Source: Undaria pinnatifida (lineage: Eukaryota > Sar > Phaeophyceae > Laminariales > Alariaceae). From it: a stretch of DNA of 64,000 bases. Where the stretch lies: positions 62,001 through 126,000 of the forward strand of contig JABAKD010000005.1 of NCBI GenBank assembly GCA_012845835.1. The letters run 5' to 3'. Numbering within the stretch: position 1 is the stretch's first letter; each line of letters starts with the position of its first letter. Below, in pieces: positions 46,403-57,539 of the stretch. The notes beneath the pieces were generated by a model. That model was not told the origin of the DNA and searched no databases. It saw only the letters and a list, made by a program, of their open reading frames with translations. The translations under genes were made by a program, and so were the position numbers.

Positions 46403-47570
46403 TTTTTCTTTTAGTGGTGGCAGAATACACCAGGGGGCTCCGTCCCGGCGGGCTGCGCCCCGCCTTGCCTCCGCACATGCCCGTGCGTAGCTTTCGACGG
46501 GGCATCTATTTGTTATCAATGCCGTATATGCGCATAGCCGGTCGCCCCGGATGCTGTTTCCTCGCCTCGGCGAGTATTGGGTGGCTGCAGCGGCAAAATT
46601 TCTCGTCACCATCGCAGAAGTAACCACTGTGCCCCCCCGCAGGTCAATGGACATCAGCACGAAGCCTAAGATCAGACTTGCCGTTGCTAGCGGCTAGGGC
46701 GATCTACCTCTGTCGCTGTTGTTGCTGTCATATCTTGTCTGTCCTCTGCGCTCTGTGCTCTGTGCTCTGCAGAGCCGCCTGGAAGAATAACATTGTGTTA
46801 AATATGCGAGGCGTTTCGTGCCATAAGGAATGGGGAGATGATTTGTGGCCAAATCGAAATTATGCCGCAATCCCGTATGTATGTATGTTTTGAACAAAAA
46901 AACAAAAAAAAACGCTACCGGCAGAAAGACGACGCGAGCACGACCGACGCCTGCACCGGCAGGGTCGAGGGATTCAAGCGAGCTGACGAAAAGGTTCAGC
47001 AAATAACGCGCCGAGAGGTGTCGATCTCAGCTCGAGTTGTTTTTAACACAGTTCAAAATCTTATCTGGATCAGAAACTCGGCCGCTCTCCTGCAAGCGCC
47101 AACATATATATGTTAGTATATTAGACTAGACTATTTTTATAACAACAGAGTACTTCGCAAGCCTCCCACACTAGTCACTAAAATTTAGTGGTCAGAGTAC
47201 TACTGCACACGTCGAATGTCCCATCACACGGTCATGTCATACAACAATACCCGATCCATGAATGGTGGTACACCGGCGTGAACCTATACAGCGAATTGTA
47301 TACAACAGTTCTAAACGATCTTCTTCTATGTAGACTAAATGCTTTTCGCACAAATGGTCAGTCATAGATCCTCCCATCCCTTCTATGCCGGGACGGAGCA
47401 CGTTTGGTTTTCACCAACCAGTCAGACGTTGCTTGCACCAAGCGCAAAGCGCCGTCAGGTATGCGGCGTGTCGCACAAAGAGATGACTGCATCCTTCCAA
47501 GAACACCTCGTAAGACGGACTTCGGCACCTTGTACCTATTTTCTTGCTCATTGATATCCTGCAAGTAGTA
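46403..47570. other. no recognisable gene; GC-rich hairpin near the start
   Basis: A GC-rich inverted motif (GGCGGG...CCCGCC, near 46452-46470) lies just after the foldback end. Open frames of 65-106 codons have no recognisable domain. Confidence 0.4.
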
Positions 47571-48060
47571 TAGCCGGCGAGGGGAGGGCGGGATTACAGA
47601 GGGGGGGAAGAGGGTTTGGAAAGGAAGAGGAAGGAGGCGTGGAGAGGGGTTGGGAGGGGGGGGGGGGGTGTTTCAAGAGTTGAAAGTGGCATAACTGTAT
47701 GGGACCTTACTGTACGCGTAGTGCTTGGTCTAGGCGATGGTGGAGGTTACGGGGCTCGAAGAAAATTTAAACTTACTTCCAAGAAATATACTAATGAACT
47801 GGAGCTACCGCATGTAAGGGTCGAATGGTGAAGAGTTGATACCACCTGTCGGGCAGTACTCTTTTTTCTGGCAGATCTCGACTTTAAGTGGGGCGGCGGG
47901 GAAGGGGGGGCTGATTTCTGTCTGTGTGTGGGGTTGATTATTTTGTGCGGCGGCAGGGAGGGGAGGGTGTTTGTGTTGGGGGGGAAGGAATCTGACGTGA
48001 GCAAGTAAAAATTTTCCACCTGCGTGTTGGATGCTGATGTCCAATACCGCAAAGATAAGA
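47570..48060 (+). mobile_element. internal fragment of the G-tract foldback family
   Basis: G-rich tracts around 47580-47680 are followed by a diverged copy of the second module (TACGCGTAGTGCTTGGTCTAGG, then TCGACTTTAAGTGGGGCGGCG). Neither terminal inverted repeat is present. The flanking G-rich segment continues to about 47990. Confidence 0.6.
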
Positions 48061-48690
48061 CCATGTGATGTTGATGGCAGGATATCGTTTTTACATCGCG
48101 TTGTATTTACGTTAACGTAACGCTACCTGCACAGCAGTCACTAGTGCTTTTTGCATTCGTCACAATACAAGTACTATTTAAAAAGGTACAAACGGAACTT
48201 ACACGCTATGCACGCCCTCCATATTATACTATACGCTGGAGGGTATGGATGAACCTAAGGTCGTCTATTAAAGCTGATCTACTATCAGATTAAACTACGA
48301 TGGTGTCACTTTAGCCATAGACAACCATGGGGGAGCTTGACCATTTCGTTACTTCTGTCGTACATTCAAACAACCATATGATACCAGAATATTAATGTCA
48401 ATAATACCTCAACAGAAAACAACAATTTAAAACTTTTGTTTAGAAAGATGTGTGTAGCTTCACAAACAAGGTGTTACCATGCAAGGATCGGGCAGCTTAA
48501 CGTAACCGTCAGATCGGACGTTCGACACGTACGATAGAGTACGATGACGACCACTATACAGTGACGGTTTTTAGACGCTTGCGAAATACTGTCGCTGTAT
48601 GCAACCATGGTGATAAATGTGGTGAGGAAGTTTTAAGAAGATGACAATTTGAAAGGCGTATGTAGGCTCACGGGGTATTGCCATGCAGGG
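48061..48690. other. no recognisable gene
   Basis: AT-balanced sequence with no open frame over 60 codons and no family motif recognised. Confidence 0.5.
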
Positions 48691-48694
48691 ATGG

Positions 48695-48998
48695 GGTCGC
48701 CCCGGTGCCGTATGAGGTTATCCTCGAGCCTGGTATAGGTCAGTTTCGTGAGTTCGAGCCCCACCAAGTGCATGCCCGTATATTTCTGTCGGGGCTTTTT
48801 GTTGTGCATAAATTGACCTGCGGAAAGCGCGAGAGCGCGAGTTAGCAAAAATTGATGAAAAATCGACGAGCAGTGGGATTGCTGAACCCTATGGGCGATA
48901 AAAATTGAAGGCAAGAACTAGGGGAGCGAAGGGACGACACCTGTGACCACGGCTCGTCCAGAAGCTGGAAAGTAAAAGTGTGAAAAAAAAAAAAAAAA
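48695..48998 (+). mobile_element. probable tRNA-derived SINE with poly(A) tail
   Basis: The head has an A-box-like stretch (GGTGCCGTATGAGGTTATCC, near 48710). About 40 nt later is a good B box inside a T-arm-like sequence (GTGAGTTCGAGCCCCAC, 48750-48770), the spacing of an internal Pol III promoter. A non-tRNA body of ~200 nt follows and ends in an uninterrupted A run of ~19 at 48980-48998. No 7-bp acceptor stem is found, so it is not a functional tRNA. Target duplications were not recognised. Confidence 0.45.
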
Positions 48999-49694
48999 AA
49001 GGGTAGTTGGACTCATAACTAGCCGTATCATGAAACTATCGAGACTCAACGGTAGTGTTGGGCAGCTGAGCCTATGATGTGTTCCGTCCGTTTTCTGCTG
49101 ACTTGTCAAATAATTTTTTCGGTTTTTCAGTTGTAACCGCAGCCGAAACGGAAATATTTCAGGTCGGTAAGTCGGTTGGTTCTTCCACGTAAAATATGCT
49201 TTTTTTGCGCCACGCTCGTGTTGGTTTATGTGTTGGTTTAAGCCCGTTCTGGGTTCATCCATCATGCTAGCAAGGTCGTACGACTAGGTAACCGGTGTTA
49301 CGGGCTAGGCAACGGACCCCAATATCGGGGCGAACCTGCCAGAAGAAGAGCGCCGTGGGCTTCATAAGATGTTCGATGCTGCTGCTGTATCGGCGGTCAG
49401 ACGCGAGAAAGCTGCCCGGAGTGACGAACAACGACCCCAAACACAGGGAGACCAGCCTAGGGGTAGAGCCGTTTATTCAAGCGAGCATCCCAAGCATGAT
49501 CCAGCACAAGCACAGAAGCGTCAAAGGGCAACGAGCATATTGCCAGGGGGTACCATGGGTTACTCGGTTGCTCTGCGGCAGGCCATACATCGGTTGCATA
49601 GCGGAGATGCCCCCGAAGAGGGGTTTCTCAACCTGGGACTGTCAAACCCAGCTGGCCAGCTCTGCTGAAGAACCGGAAGCTATCCAACACATAC
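48999..49694. other. unassigned; one 159-codon frame
   Basis: A + frame at 49295-49774 (159 codons) and an overlapping one at 49369-49668 (99 codons, Ala/Arg/Gln-rich) are open, but neither has a known domain. The sequence could be a decayed exon related to the coiled-coil traces just downstream. Confidence 0.3.
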
Positions 49695-49783
49695 TTAACC
49701 CCTTTACGGCCCCCAAACCCCTCCCTATACTAAGTCCAAGTAATTCTGTCCCCAAAAACGGGTTCCAGTTGTAAAGGGGTTAA
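49695..49783. mobile_element. 89-bp TTAA-bounded MITE-like inverted repeat
   Basis: TTAACCCCTTTAC (49695-49707) and its exact reverse complement GTAAAGGGGTTAA (49771-49783) bound a 63-bp interior. TTAA at both ends is the signature of piggyBac-type (or Kolobok-type) insertion. There is no coding capacity; it would depend on a transposase elsewhere. Confidence 0.55.
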
Positions 49784-50300
49784 CACGGAGTCGAATTTCG
49801 AAGGCGAGCATACGGAATAGTGTGGAGTTGCAACACCAGCGAGACGCCACCGAGGCTAACCTAGCACAAGTAGAGGCACGAGCAGAACGGAAGAGAGAAC
49901 AGGCCAAAGAGAGCCATGCTCTGCCATTTAGCCAGGCTTTTTTGATGCAGCGATAATTGAGCGAGAACGCCGTCAGGTCGTTGGAGCACCAACCTGAACA
50001 GCAGAAGACGTATTCGTTCTCGTTGACATGGACTTTTGACCGCACGGAGCAAGAAAAGCGAGAAAATTCGTGCGGGGAAGAGGCGGAGGAAGAGCGAGCT
50101 TGTTTTTGGGAAAAGCTGGGAGACGACGAGCAATGGTGAATCAGAGTGTTGATAGCGGAGCCAGGGATAGCGGAAAAGCAGGAGCAGGAATCACCGCCGC
50201 CGGCCTGGCCTGACGAAGACGATGGTATCTGTGGAGAATAGCCGATTTCGTCCGCGACGAGGGGAGGTTTATCGGGTAAGCATGTGACGCTCTCATGCCA
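49784..50300 (+). pseudogene. coiled-coil-like coding traces, broken
   Basis: The + strand frame after 49790 reads VELQHQRDATEANLAQVEAR and AERKREQAKES, a plausible coiled coil, and stops at about 49955. It is followed by a separate frame at 49957-50139 rich in Glu/Arg (DRTEQEKRENSCGEEAEEER), then another to ~50220. Such Glu/Gln/Arg-rich runs fit decayed coding sequence better than the 194-codon antisense frame (50309-49725). No family is recognised and no start can be assigned. Confidence 0.3.
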
Positions 50301-50785
50301 AGCCGTCATTGACGGTAGGCACCGTCAGGCCGGCGATGCACAACGTGGGCAGATATTTGAGAGGGTGGATGCGCAGGAGGGTGGACAACATGAGAGACAG
50401 GAGGGAGATTGGGAAAGTAGGAAGCTTGGTGTTGGATTGGGGTTCGGCTTCTTAGCGGGGCCTGGGAAGGAGCATGGACGGCGATTAAGCCGCTGTCCGC
50501 TACGAGAGCGTCTACGTGAGAAAGAGAAGATGATCGTCCGCTGCAAGATAACGTGTTCGAAAGGCACGTATTGCTTACATTTTTTTTTTTGTGTTGCAGG
50601 TTCGGGGTATGGTTCTGTTCTTGGTTCAGTATTTAGGTCGCTATTTAGGGGCAACGTGCGTTGAGGCGAGAGATGATGAAGATATCAATCGAAGGCAGTT
50701 CACGGCCAGCCGTAATTCCATTCATGAGTTCCATTTCCTCACTCACTGTACTTGCCCGTGACGCTCTCAAAATACAAGAATTTGA
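50301..50785. other. unassigned sequence before a foldback element
   Basis: A 126-codon + frame (50284-50664) is open without a recognisable domain. A T run is at 50580-50590. Nothing else is supportable. Confidence 0.35.
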
Positions 50786-51934
50786 ATACACTCCAGCTGT
50801 GAGATCGAATATTTTGTCGAAACCCATCTTTGCAAGCTGTGTGTGATACTCCGATCGCGCGTATTACGGGTTGTGTGTCTTGTTAAGGATATAGGTCGTC
50901 GACCCCCCTTGCAACTGCAGTGTAGCTATCAGGGTCAACACGGTGATGTTAGACAGTCTGTGCGCGGAAACTATAAAACTTGTTTCTGAGGGAGACAAAA
51001 TCTGACAGCTGTGGAAAATAAGCATCAGTTCATCAAGTGAATCCTGAAATAAGTCGAATATCCGGTGAGGATAGGGCGGAGTTTTTATGGACAGGGGGGG
51101 CTGATTTTGATCAAAGGGGGAGTGGGAAGGGGGGAAGGCGGGGGAGGGGATGGGTGGGAATTGCAGCAGCGGCATGGACGTCTCCAAAACAATAACGAGT
51201 CGATATCCAGGGCGTGAAAGTGTTTATTACTCGCGCGGATATCCAATGTTAGGTGGGGCGTGTAAGCAAGAGGAAGCGAGGGAAAAAAAAACAAGAGAAC
51301 AAGAAAAAAGGAGCGGGTGGAGGTGGGGGTTCAAGAGGTTTAGGTCACATATAATATTCGAAAACAGTCACATTAACCCCCTTAAAATAATGTATAGTTT
51401 TCATGCACAAATTAAGCTGCCCCACACGCCCCACCCCCGCCCCACCCCCCCCCCAATTTTAAACTAGTGCAATATTTTATATTTTTCTTTCCGAAACCGT
51501 CAGATTTTCCTTTTGAAAGGAGTTATAGCTTACATGCACAAAATGCCCGCCCGTCCGCCCCCCCCCCCCCCCCCCCCCCCCACCCCCCTCCAACCCCACT
51601 CGCTTTTGATCAAAACCAGGCCTCCACGTCCTTCAAAACTCCGGCCTCCCTCCTCACCGGTTAATCGACTTACAGGATTCACTTGATAAAAGGATACCTT
51701 TCCCTTCACAGCTGTCAGTTTTTGTCGCCCTCAGAAACGGGTTTTATAGTTTCCGAGCACAGACTGACTAACATCACCCTGTTGACCCTGATAGCTACAC
51801 TGTAGTTCCAAGGGGAGTCGCCGACCTATGTCTTTAATAAGGACACACAACTCGTAATACGCGCGATCGGAGTATCACACACAGCTTGCGAAGATGAGTT
51901 TCGACGAAATCTCCGATGTCACAGCTGGAGGGTT
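50786..51934. mobile_element. complete compact foldback element (both arms)
   Basis: The left end ATACACTCCAGCTGTGAGATCG (50787) and the right end, its inverted counterpart CGACGAAATCTCCGATGTCACAGCTGGAG (to 51930), enclose two inverted arms. The left arm is G-rich to about 51330 and carries one first-type and one second-type module. The right arm has two or three modules on the opposite strand with C-runs (51540-51585) and the TTGATCAAAACCAGGC block. The arms differ in detail, so the palindrome is imperfect. There is no coding frame. It shows the organisation that the 60.9-kb copy has around its assembly gap. Confidence 0.8.
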
Positions 51935-52134
51935 CTACTATCCACAGGTGATGGCATGCCATGTACAAACGAAGGCACAGCAGTGCGAGGAGTACCCGAG
52001 CATTTTTTTGAGTTCAGAAGAAGCCCAGAATCTGGCGATGTGTCGCCTTCAATTCACGCTTGTCTTTTGATCATGTAATTAGAGAGAATTTTCTTGATAC
52101 ATAATATTGACACTGTTTTATGATATTAATAATA
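51935..52134. other. spacer between two foldback elements
   Basis: Unique-looking 200 bp with no repeat or gene recognised. Confidence 0.5.
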
Positions 52135-53470
52135 ATACACTCCGACAGCTGTGAGATCGAATGTTTTGTCGAAACTCAGCTTTGCAAGCTGTGTGTGATA
52201 CTCCGATCGCGCGAATTACGGGCTGTGTGTCCTCATTAAGGATATAGGTCGGCGACTCCCCTTGCAACTAAAGTGTAGCTATCAGGGTCAACAGAGTGAT
52301 GTTAGACAGTCTTTGCGCGGAAACTATAAAACCCGTTGCTGAGGGGGATAAAATATGACAGTTGTGGAGGGAAATGCATCAGTTTATCCAGTGAATCCTG
52401 TAAGTCGAATATCCGGTGAGGGGAGGGTGGAGTTTTTCACGACGTGGGGGCCTGATTTTGATCAAAAGGGGGGCGGGAGGGGGGGAGGGGGGGGGAGGGG
52501 ACGGGTAGGGCGGGTCTATTTGTGCGTGGAAACTATAAAAGGTTCTTGTGGGGGAGAGGGAGGAATGTGGCGGGCGGGGCCGGGGGCGGGGGGGGAGGGC
52601 TTTAGGTCGCATAGATGTGGGGGTTGGCTATAGGCGTGGTGCTAGGCCTAGGCGGTGGTGCGGGTGGTGGGTGAAGGAGGGGGCATTGGGGACGGGGGTG
52701 GGTGGGAATTGCTGCATCGGCATGGACGGCTCTGAAACGATAACGAAGCGATATCCAGGGCGTGGAAGTGCTTATTACTCTGGCGGATTTCGGTTGTAGG
52801 TGGGGCGTTTTTAAGGAAGGAAGCGAGGAAAAAAAAAAAAAAAAAAAAAGCGGGGAAGGGAGGGGCGGGGGGAAAAGGTTTCCAAGAGGTTTAGGTCACA
52901 TAAAATATCAAAATCAACGATTTGTTCGACACTGATGTTCGCAACATTGTGTGTGATCCTCCGATCGCGCGTATTAATCATTTATGTAGGGGCCTACTGT
53001 ACGCGCGGTGTTGGGTCTAGACGATCGTGTGGGGTGTGGGGAAGGAGGGGGCGTTGGAGGGGGGGAGGGGGGAGGAGTGAATTGAAAGCTACGTCATGGA
53101 TGGCTTGACAGATAATGACGTGATATCAATGGCGTATTAGTGTTTATTACTCTGGTCGATTTCGATTGTAAATGGGGCGTTTGAACGAAGTGGGCGGGGA
53201 ACAAAAGGGGGGGGGGGGATGATTTGGAGCTATGGCATGGATGGATGACTGGATGGATAATAAGATGATATCAGCTGGCTGGTAGTGTTAACACTCTGGC
53301 AGATTTTGATATTACTTGGTCCGTTTAAACAAGAGGGATCGGGGGGGGGGGGGGGGCGGGCGGGGGGGCGAGCATTTCAATATGTGCGCGGAAACTATAA
53401 ACCCTTGAAGGGGACGAATCTGACGGTTGCAGCAAGAAGACACCCCTTAATATCACTCGCCTGGTAATGT
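52135..53470 (+). mobile_element. G-tract foldback family, left-arm copy
   Basis: The left end is ATACACTCC(GA)CAGCTGTGAGATCG, with a small insertion. Blocks follow in the usual order. First-type modules are at about 52310 and 53385. Second-type modules are at about 52625-52805, 52985-53180 and 53225-53315. An A run (~19) interrupts at 52830-52849. It ends with the same CTTAATATCAC...CTGGTAATGTT boundary as the 26.4- and 28.1-kb copies. No right arm is present. Confidence 0.8.
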
Positions 53471-53618
53471 TATGGAGCTTTTGACGATGAGATTTGAGAA
53501 GGACATAACCTACTTGCTTTGAACAGGTAGTAGAGTAGGTAGGTATGTATGATGACTGCTGTTTTCGATAGTTGAAGAAGCACATGTCCTATTCTTAGGT
53601 GTCCTGTAATACCAACGC
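53471..53618. other. short unassigned spacer
   Basis: No feature recognised. Confidence 0.5.
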
Positions 53619-54035
53619 ATGTTGAGAGCCTGGCGTGGACTACACCATCAGAGCGAAACGAGTTGCACAATATGTGGCTTGAATCCAGAGTGGACTGATT
53701 CTACGATAGCCCCCCCCAAACCAGCTATTTTCATTAAAGAACGTTACATAACTGCTCGACACCAAGAAGGATACAATCGAAAAGAATACATGCATATATT
53801 TTCTTGCGTGCAAAGGCCTATCGATCGACGACGTCGGGTTGTCGACCGACACTGTATTTCAGAAGAACGACGGGAAGCTGGTTTTGAAACAGGTGATTTC
53901 GATGAAGAAAAGTTAGGCCCTAGGGGGGCTACTGTAGAACGGCTCAGTGGAGGAGCTATCGTACATCTTAGCTCATCAGTGGAGGAGTTATATCTTACCC
54001 TGGTAGTTGATTTTTTTGGTTGGATCGTGAAATAA
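53619..54035 (+). CDS. hypothetical 138-residue protein or exon
   Basis: Open frame starting MLRAWRGLHHQSETSCTICG. An early C-x2-C (SCTICGLNPEW) could be half of a zinc-binding site. A basic segment follows (RPIDRRRRVVDRH), then an acidic patch. The C terminus ends in a hydrophobic run (YLTLVVDFFGWIVK). The length and composition are protein-like and codons are varied, unlike the repeat-derived frames nearby. No family is recognised. It may be an exon rather than a complete gene. Confidence 0.3.
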   Translation: MLRAWRGLHHQSETSCTICGLNPEWTDSTIAPPKPAIFIKERYITARHQEGYNRKEYMHIFSCVQRPIDRRRRVVDRHCISEERREAGFETGDFDEEKLGPRGATVERLSGGAIVHLSSSVEELYLTLVVDFFGWIVK

Positions 54036-54568
54036 TAGTTGAAGGCGATGCCGTGGTAAGACGATGGCATTGTGCGCGTGCCGTATCCTGTCCTTACGGC
54101 GGGAGTCGCTTTTGCCATATCTTGTCACGTATTGTCCTCTTGCTTCCTCGTTCTCAATAGGTAGGTAGGTGCTGTTTACGTAGTATTCTACAGTCTGCCG
54201 CATCCCACGCCACACGTGCCCCTTCTCGCTTCCTGGAGGTCCCTAACTAACCTGGAGGTCGAAGTGTGACGCTTTTCTAGATTTCATACATATCATACGG
54301 TGTAAAAGTTTTGTATGTTGTGTGTGTTTTCTCAACAGCAACAGATCGGTCGTGGGCACGTTTATCTTAAGTACCCAAAAAGCGCTAAAAGTACTGCTGT
54401 TGACACCCAAGAAATACTGCGAGCATAATTCGAATTCATTATTTTTCCGGGCACTATTTATTCATGTACAAACAAGAGACCAAACCTCACCCACATGAAG
54501 TATATTACATGCATGCACCAAAAACATATATTACGAGTACCAACAACGCAGGTTACAAATACAAGTAA
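54036..54568. other. no recognisable gene
   Basis: It contains a short duplication (CTGGAGGTC at 54232 and 54251). The last 4 bases GTAA (54565-54568) are the candidate target duplication of the element that follows. Confidence 0.45.
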
Positions 54569-56117
54569 TAGAGTGTTTGCGAAAATACGTTTCTAAAAAT
54601 TTACTTGCCTTCCGCTAAAAAAAGTAATTTGCCTTCCCACCGAGTTTTTGGTGTGTTTGCGCTAGCGGTAAACAAAATCCTGCAGGCCACGCCTCCGAAA
54701 TTTAGAAGGGAAACGGGGATGTGCGCGATTGTAATATACGTACGAGTACAGCAGCAGCAGTGCGAGTTACTGCTCTATATGCATATGTACCATTTTGATT
54801 TTTTTGCCTAGTCCGTCCCTTTTTCTCCGCCGGCGCAGAGTTTTTTTGTGTGCTTTCTTCTGCAATGCGATCAGACTACCCGTCGGTATATTATCAGCCG
54901 TGTGCCGGGCTCATGGGACGTCCGTGGCGCGAGCTATGGCCGCGGAAAGCCGCCGAGACTGGCTCTATTTTGCGGGGTATGAGACGCTTCTATCCCCGGG
55001 CAACCACACACTAGACGTATTTAAGCCTCGAGGTTAGGTCTTAAGTACTTCCAACTGGAAGAGCTAGGCCATTCGATACTTCGACCTTAAACGCATAAAA
55101 AAAACTCCATATGTCTAAAACTCGAAATAGTGGTCTCTTTCAGTACGCATAAAAAGAAAAGCCGAGGAAAGATCAAACTACTTGAAAATAGACTATGATA
55201 TTTCTGCACTACTCCAGACGCAGATGGCAAGACGAGGATTTATGTCATGAGTCAGCACATGAGTGGGTGGAAACTTCGAGAAAGACCCTCCCCTGCCCAT
55301 GCTGTGCGAGCTTGAACAAACGGCCAAAACAAATAACTGGTGCCTGGCAAAAACATTGAGTGCTTCGTACTCCATACTCGCTTCATATGTAGGATACCTC
55401 GCAGGCGTCTGCCGCCTTCGGTGTGCCTCAGTGTGGCAGTCAGTACAGCAGCACAGCAGGACTGGCCCTCAACCCGGTTCAATTTCCACCCTCGAAATGT
55501 AGGCATCCGCGGTAAAGAGGCAACAGGGTTGTAAACTGCAGCAGCAGCTCCGGCCATGCGCTACGTCGGGCACAAAAACCAAACAAAAAAAATGTGTCAT
55601 CGAAAAATTACAGCCTCTCAGGACGAGAGAGCAGGAGCACGAGCGCGCGACGAACTATGTCAGAGTCCCAGTTCTCTGACCGCAGAGAACGCCAGGGTAG
55701 GAGGAGTCTCGCGGGCGTTTTCCACCGGCTAGTTGTGCTGTAGTTGGGTTGGCTGCTGGGGTGCTGGTTGTCTGTGTGTTGTGCTGTGTTGTTTTGTTTT
55801 GTGGTGTGACGTGTTGTGTTGTGTGTGCGCTCGATCCTCGTGAATGAACAAGGACTCCTTTTCAAGTAATAGTACGTAGAGGCATGCCGCTCCACGAGAG
55901 TGGGTCGCCTCTGACCACCGCCAACGTTTCTGATCGTGTTGTACACGCAGGTTGATTAACCCGGGTTGGGGATACACCAAGCGGCTTGCTAGGTTGAGCG
56001 TTGCAATTACTGCGTGGGTGTTGTGCTGTGCTGCTGCTGCAGAGTGTCTGATGTTTCCTCGAGCGTTTGTCGTCTGAAATGCTGTTGTTTGCTGGAAAAT
56101 ACTCGGAAAATTGCTTC

Positions 56118-56157
56118 AAATATGCACTTGGGCCAAAATGTGCCCAAGTGCATATTT
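56118..56157. repeat. perfect 16-bp hairpin, 8-nt loop
   Basis: AAATATGCACTTGGGC and its exact reverse complement GCCCAAGTGCATATTT enclose CAAAATGT. It is followed by AT-rich sequence with an A run at 56205-56214. It lies inside the TIR element. Confidence 0.8.
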
Positions 56158-56755
56158 TAGGAAAATCCACATCTCACCGTGGTCTGCCGTGGTCGTTAGG
56201 TCGAAAAAAAAAAACTATTTTTTAGGCATTTAAAACACGATAGGGCTTAATTTGGTTTAGAGCCAAAAATATAGGCATATCGTCAGGCTTAAATACGCTG
56301 GAGCAAATCAAGAACTTGTGGAAGTCGCTGGATCTCAACCTACTACATATTCGAGTGTTGAAGAGTATCTCCACTTCATGTCACAGCCATCAGTTGTAGT
56401 CATTCGACTTGCGTCGCCCCCGGGAGGCACGTGTCCACCTCCCGAAGGGGAACCTTGTAGTACTATACGATACGAGTACTCGTTGTACGTACTCCAGTCT
56501 CGAGCCTCTCGTTTCAGGTTCAGCAGTAGTACCTGGAACACGGTACATGCAAGCACCCAACAGACTACAAATTAGAGGTATGGCGGTCTGTCTCGCGCGT
56601 AAAAACACCTTGTGAGCAGGGACTACCTCATTACACGTGCTACAAGCAGAGCAACGACTTCCTCATGCGACGGAAGGGAAGGCGAAGCGCAGTTTCCTCA
56701 TGGAACGTGGACCTGTTATTGCGAAGCACCACCCTGCGAAGAATCTGCACGCAGC

Positions 56756-56795
56756 GGTTTAGGGCAGAGGAGTTTCCGCTCCTCTGCCCTAAACC
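56756..56795. repeat. perfect 17-bp hairpin, 6-nt loop
   Basis: GGTTTAGGGCAGAGGAG and its exact reverse complement enclose TTTCCG. The stem is GC-rich enough to form a stable DNA or RNA hairpin. It lies inside the TIR element, within an open frame (56612-57013) of no known family. Confidence 0.85.
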
Positions 56796-57539
56796 AAAAG
56801 TCATGCCACGCTTCAGTCGCGGTGATGTTGGAGAAGCGCGGTGGCTGCTGTCGCTCAGATGGACCGATACGAGTCCTATCTTGCCAGATGCGGCACACGA
56901 TAGCCGCAATCAAGGCGCGTGGTGTCGCTCTCTGCGTTGAGGCTCCTCTCCGCGTGCGTGCGTTCGACTCCGCCAGCTGCGAGACTTTCACCACAGCTTG
57001 CAGCAAGCGCTGAACCCTTGGTCACGGACGCAGAGGACAGCAACAGACGGTTCATCACCGGCCTGCTGCATATCTCTGATGTTACGCCTGTGCGTCGTGC
57101 TCAGGGTACTACCCTCTCCATCCTCCGTGCGTTCGTTGCTTGTACTGCTGCTGTGCAAACAGCGGTGCTTGTCCTGTTTGTCCCGTGGTTGGGGCGCTAT
57201 AGACCCTTGCAGAGGCGTTCTGCCTCGGACAAATGCTCGGTGTACTGTAGGCCAATGAAACAGAGAGACAAAATTTACCGTAACTTTTGATCAAAACCTA
57301 CCTTCGACAAAGTACATTTTTGCCTTTTTTTCAAAAATTTACCGCAAATATTGCCTTCGGGACAATTTTTGAAAAAGTAAATTTCTAAAAACTTACTTTC
57401 GCAAACACTCTAGTAACCTGAAATTCATCAACTCACGACTGAAGTCCGAAAAATTGCATTTTAAAATTTAAACATCAACCATTTTGGTGGCGAAAAACAA
57501 GTATGTAAACTCCATATAAATTGCCTGACAACCTCTACC

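Larger units (their letters stand above)
54569..57412. mobile_element. 2.84-kb terminal-inverted-repeat transposon, apparently non-autonomous
   Basis: The left end TAGAGTGTTTGCGAAAATAC (from 54569) is matched in inverted orientation by the right end (...TTTCGCAAACACTCTA to 57412). The inverted repeat is ~38 bp with about four mismatches, and AAATTTAC-like motifs are repeated just inside. GTAA flanks both sides (54565-54568, 57413-57416) as a candidate target duplication; TA is an alternative. Interior frames (for example 54795-55037, 55557-55252 minus, 56612-57013) show no DDE or other transposase motif. Two perfect hairpins lie inside. The superfamily is not assigned. Confidence 0.6.

Noticed and set aside
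49725..50309. 194-codon minus-strand open frame
   Set aside because: The opposite strand shows coiled-coil-like coding traces with more natural composition. The minus frame also runs into the 89-bp MITE.
56930..56975. B-box-like GTTCGACTCC suggesting a tRNA gene
   Set aside because: The flanking bases do not form a T-arm stem and no acceptor stem or A box is found at the right distance.
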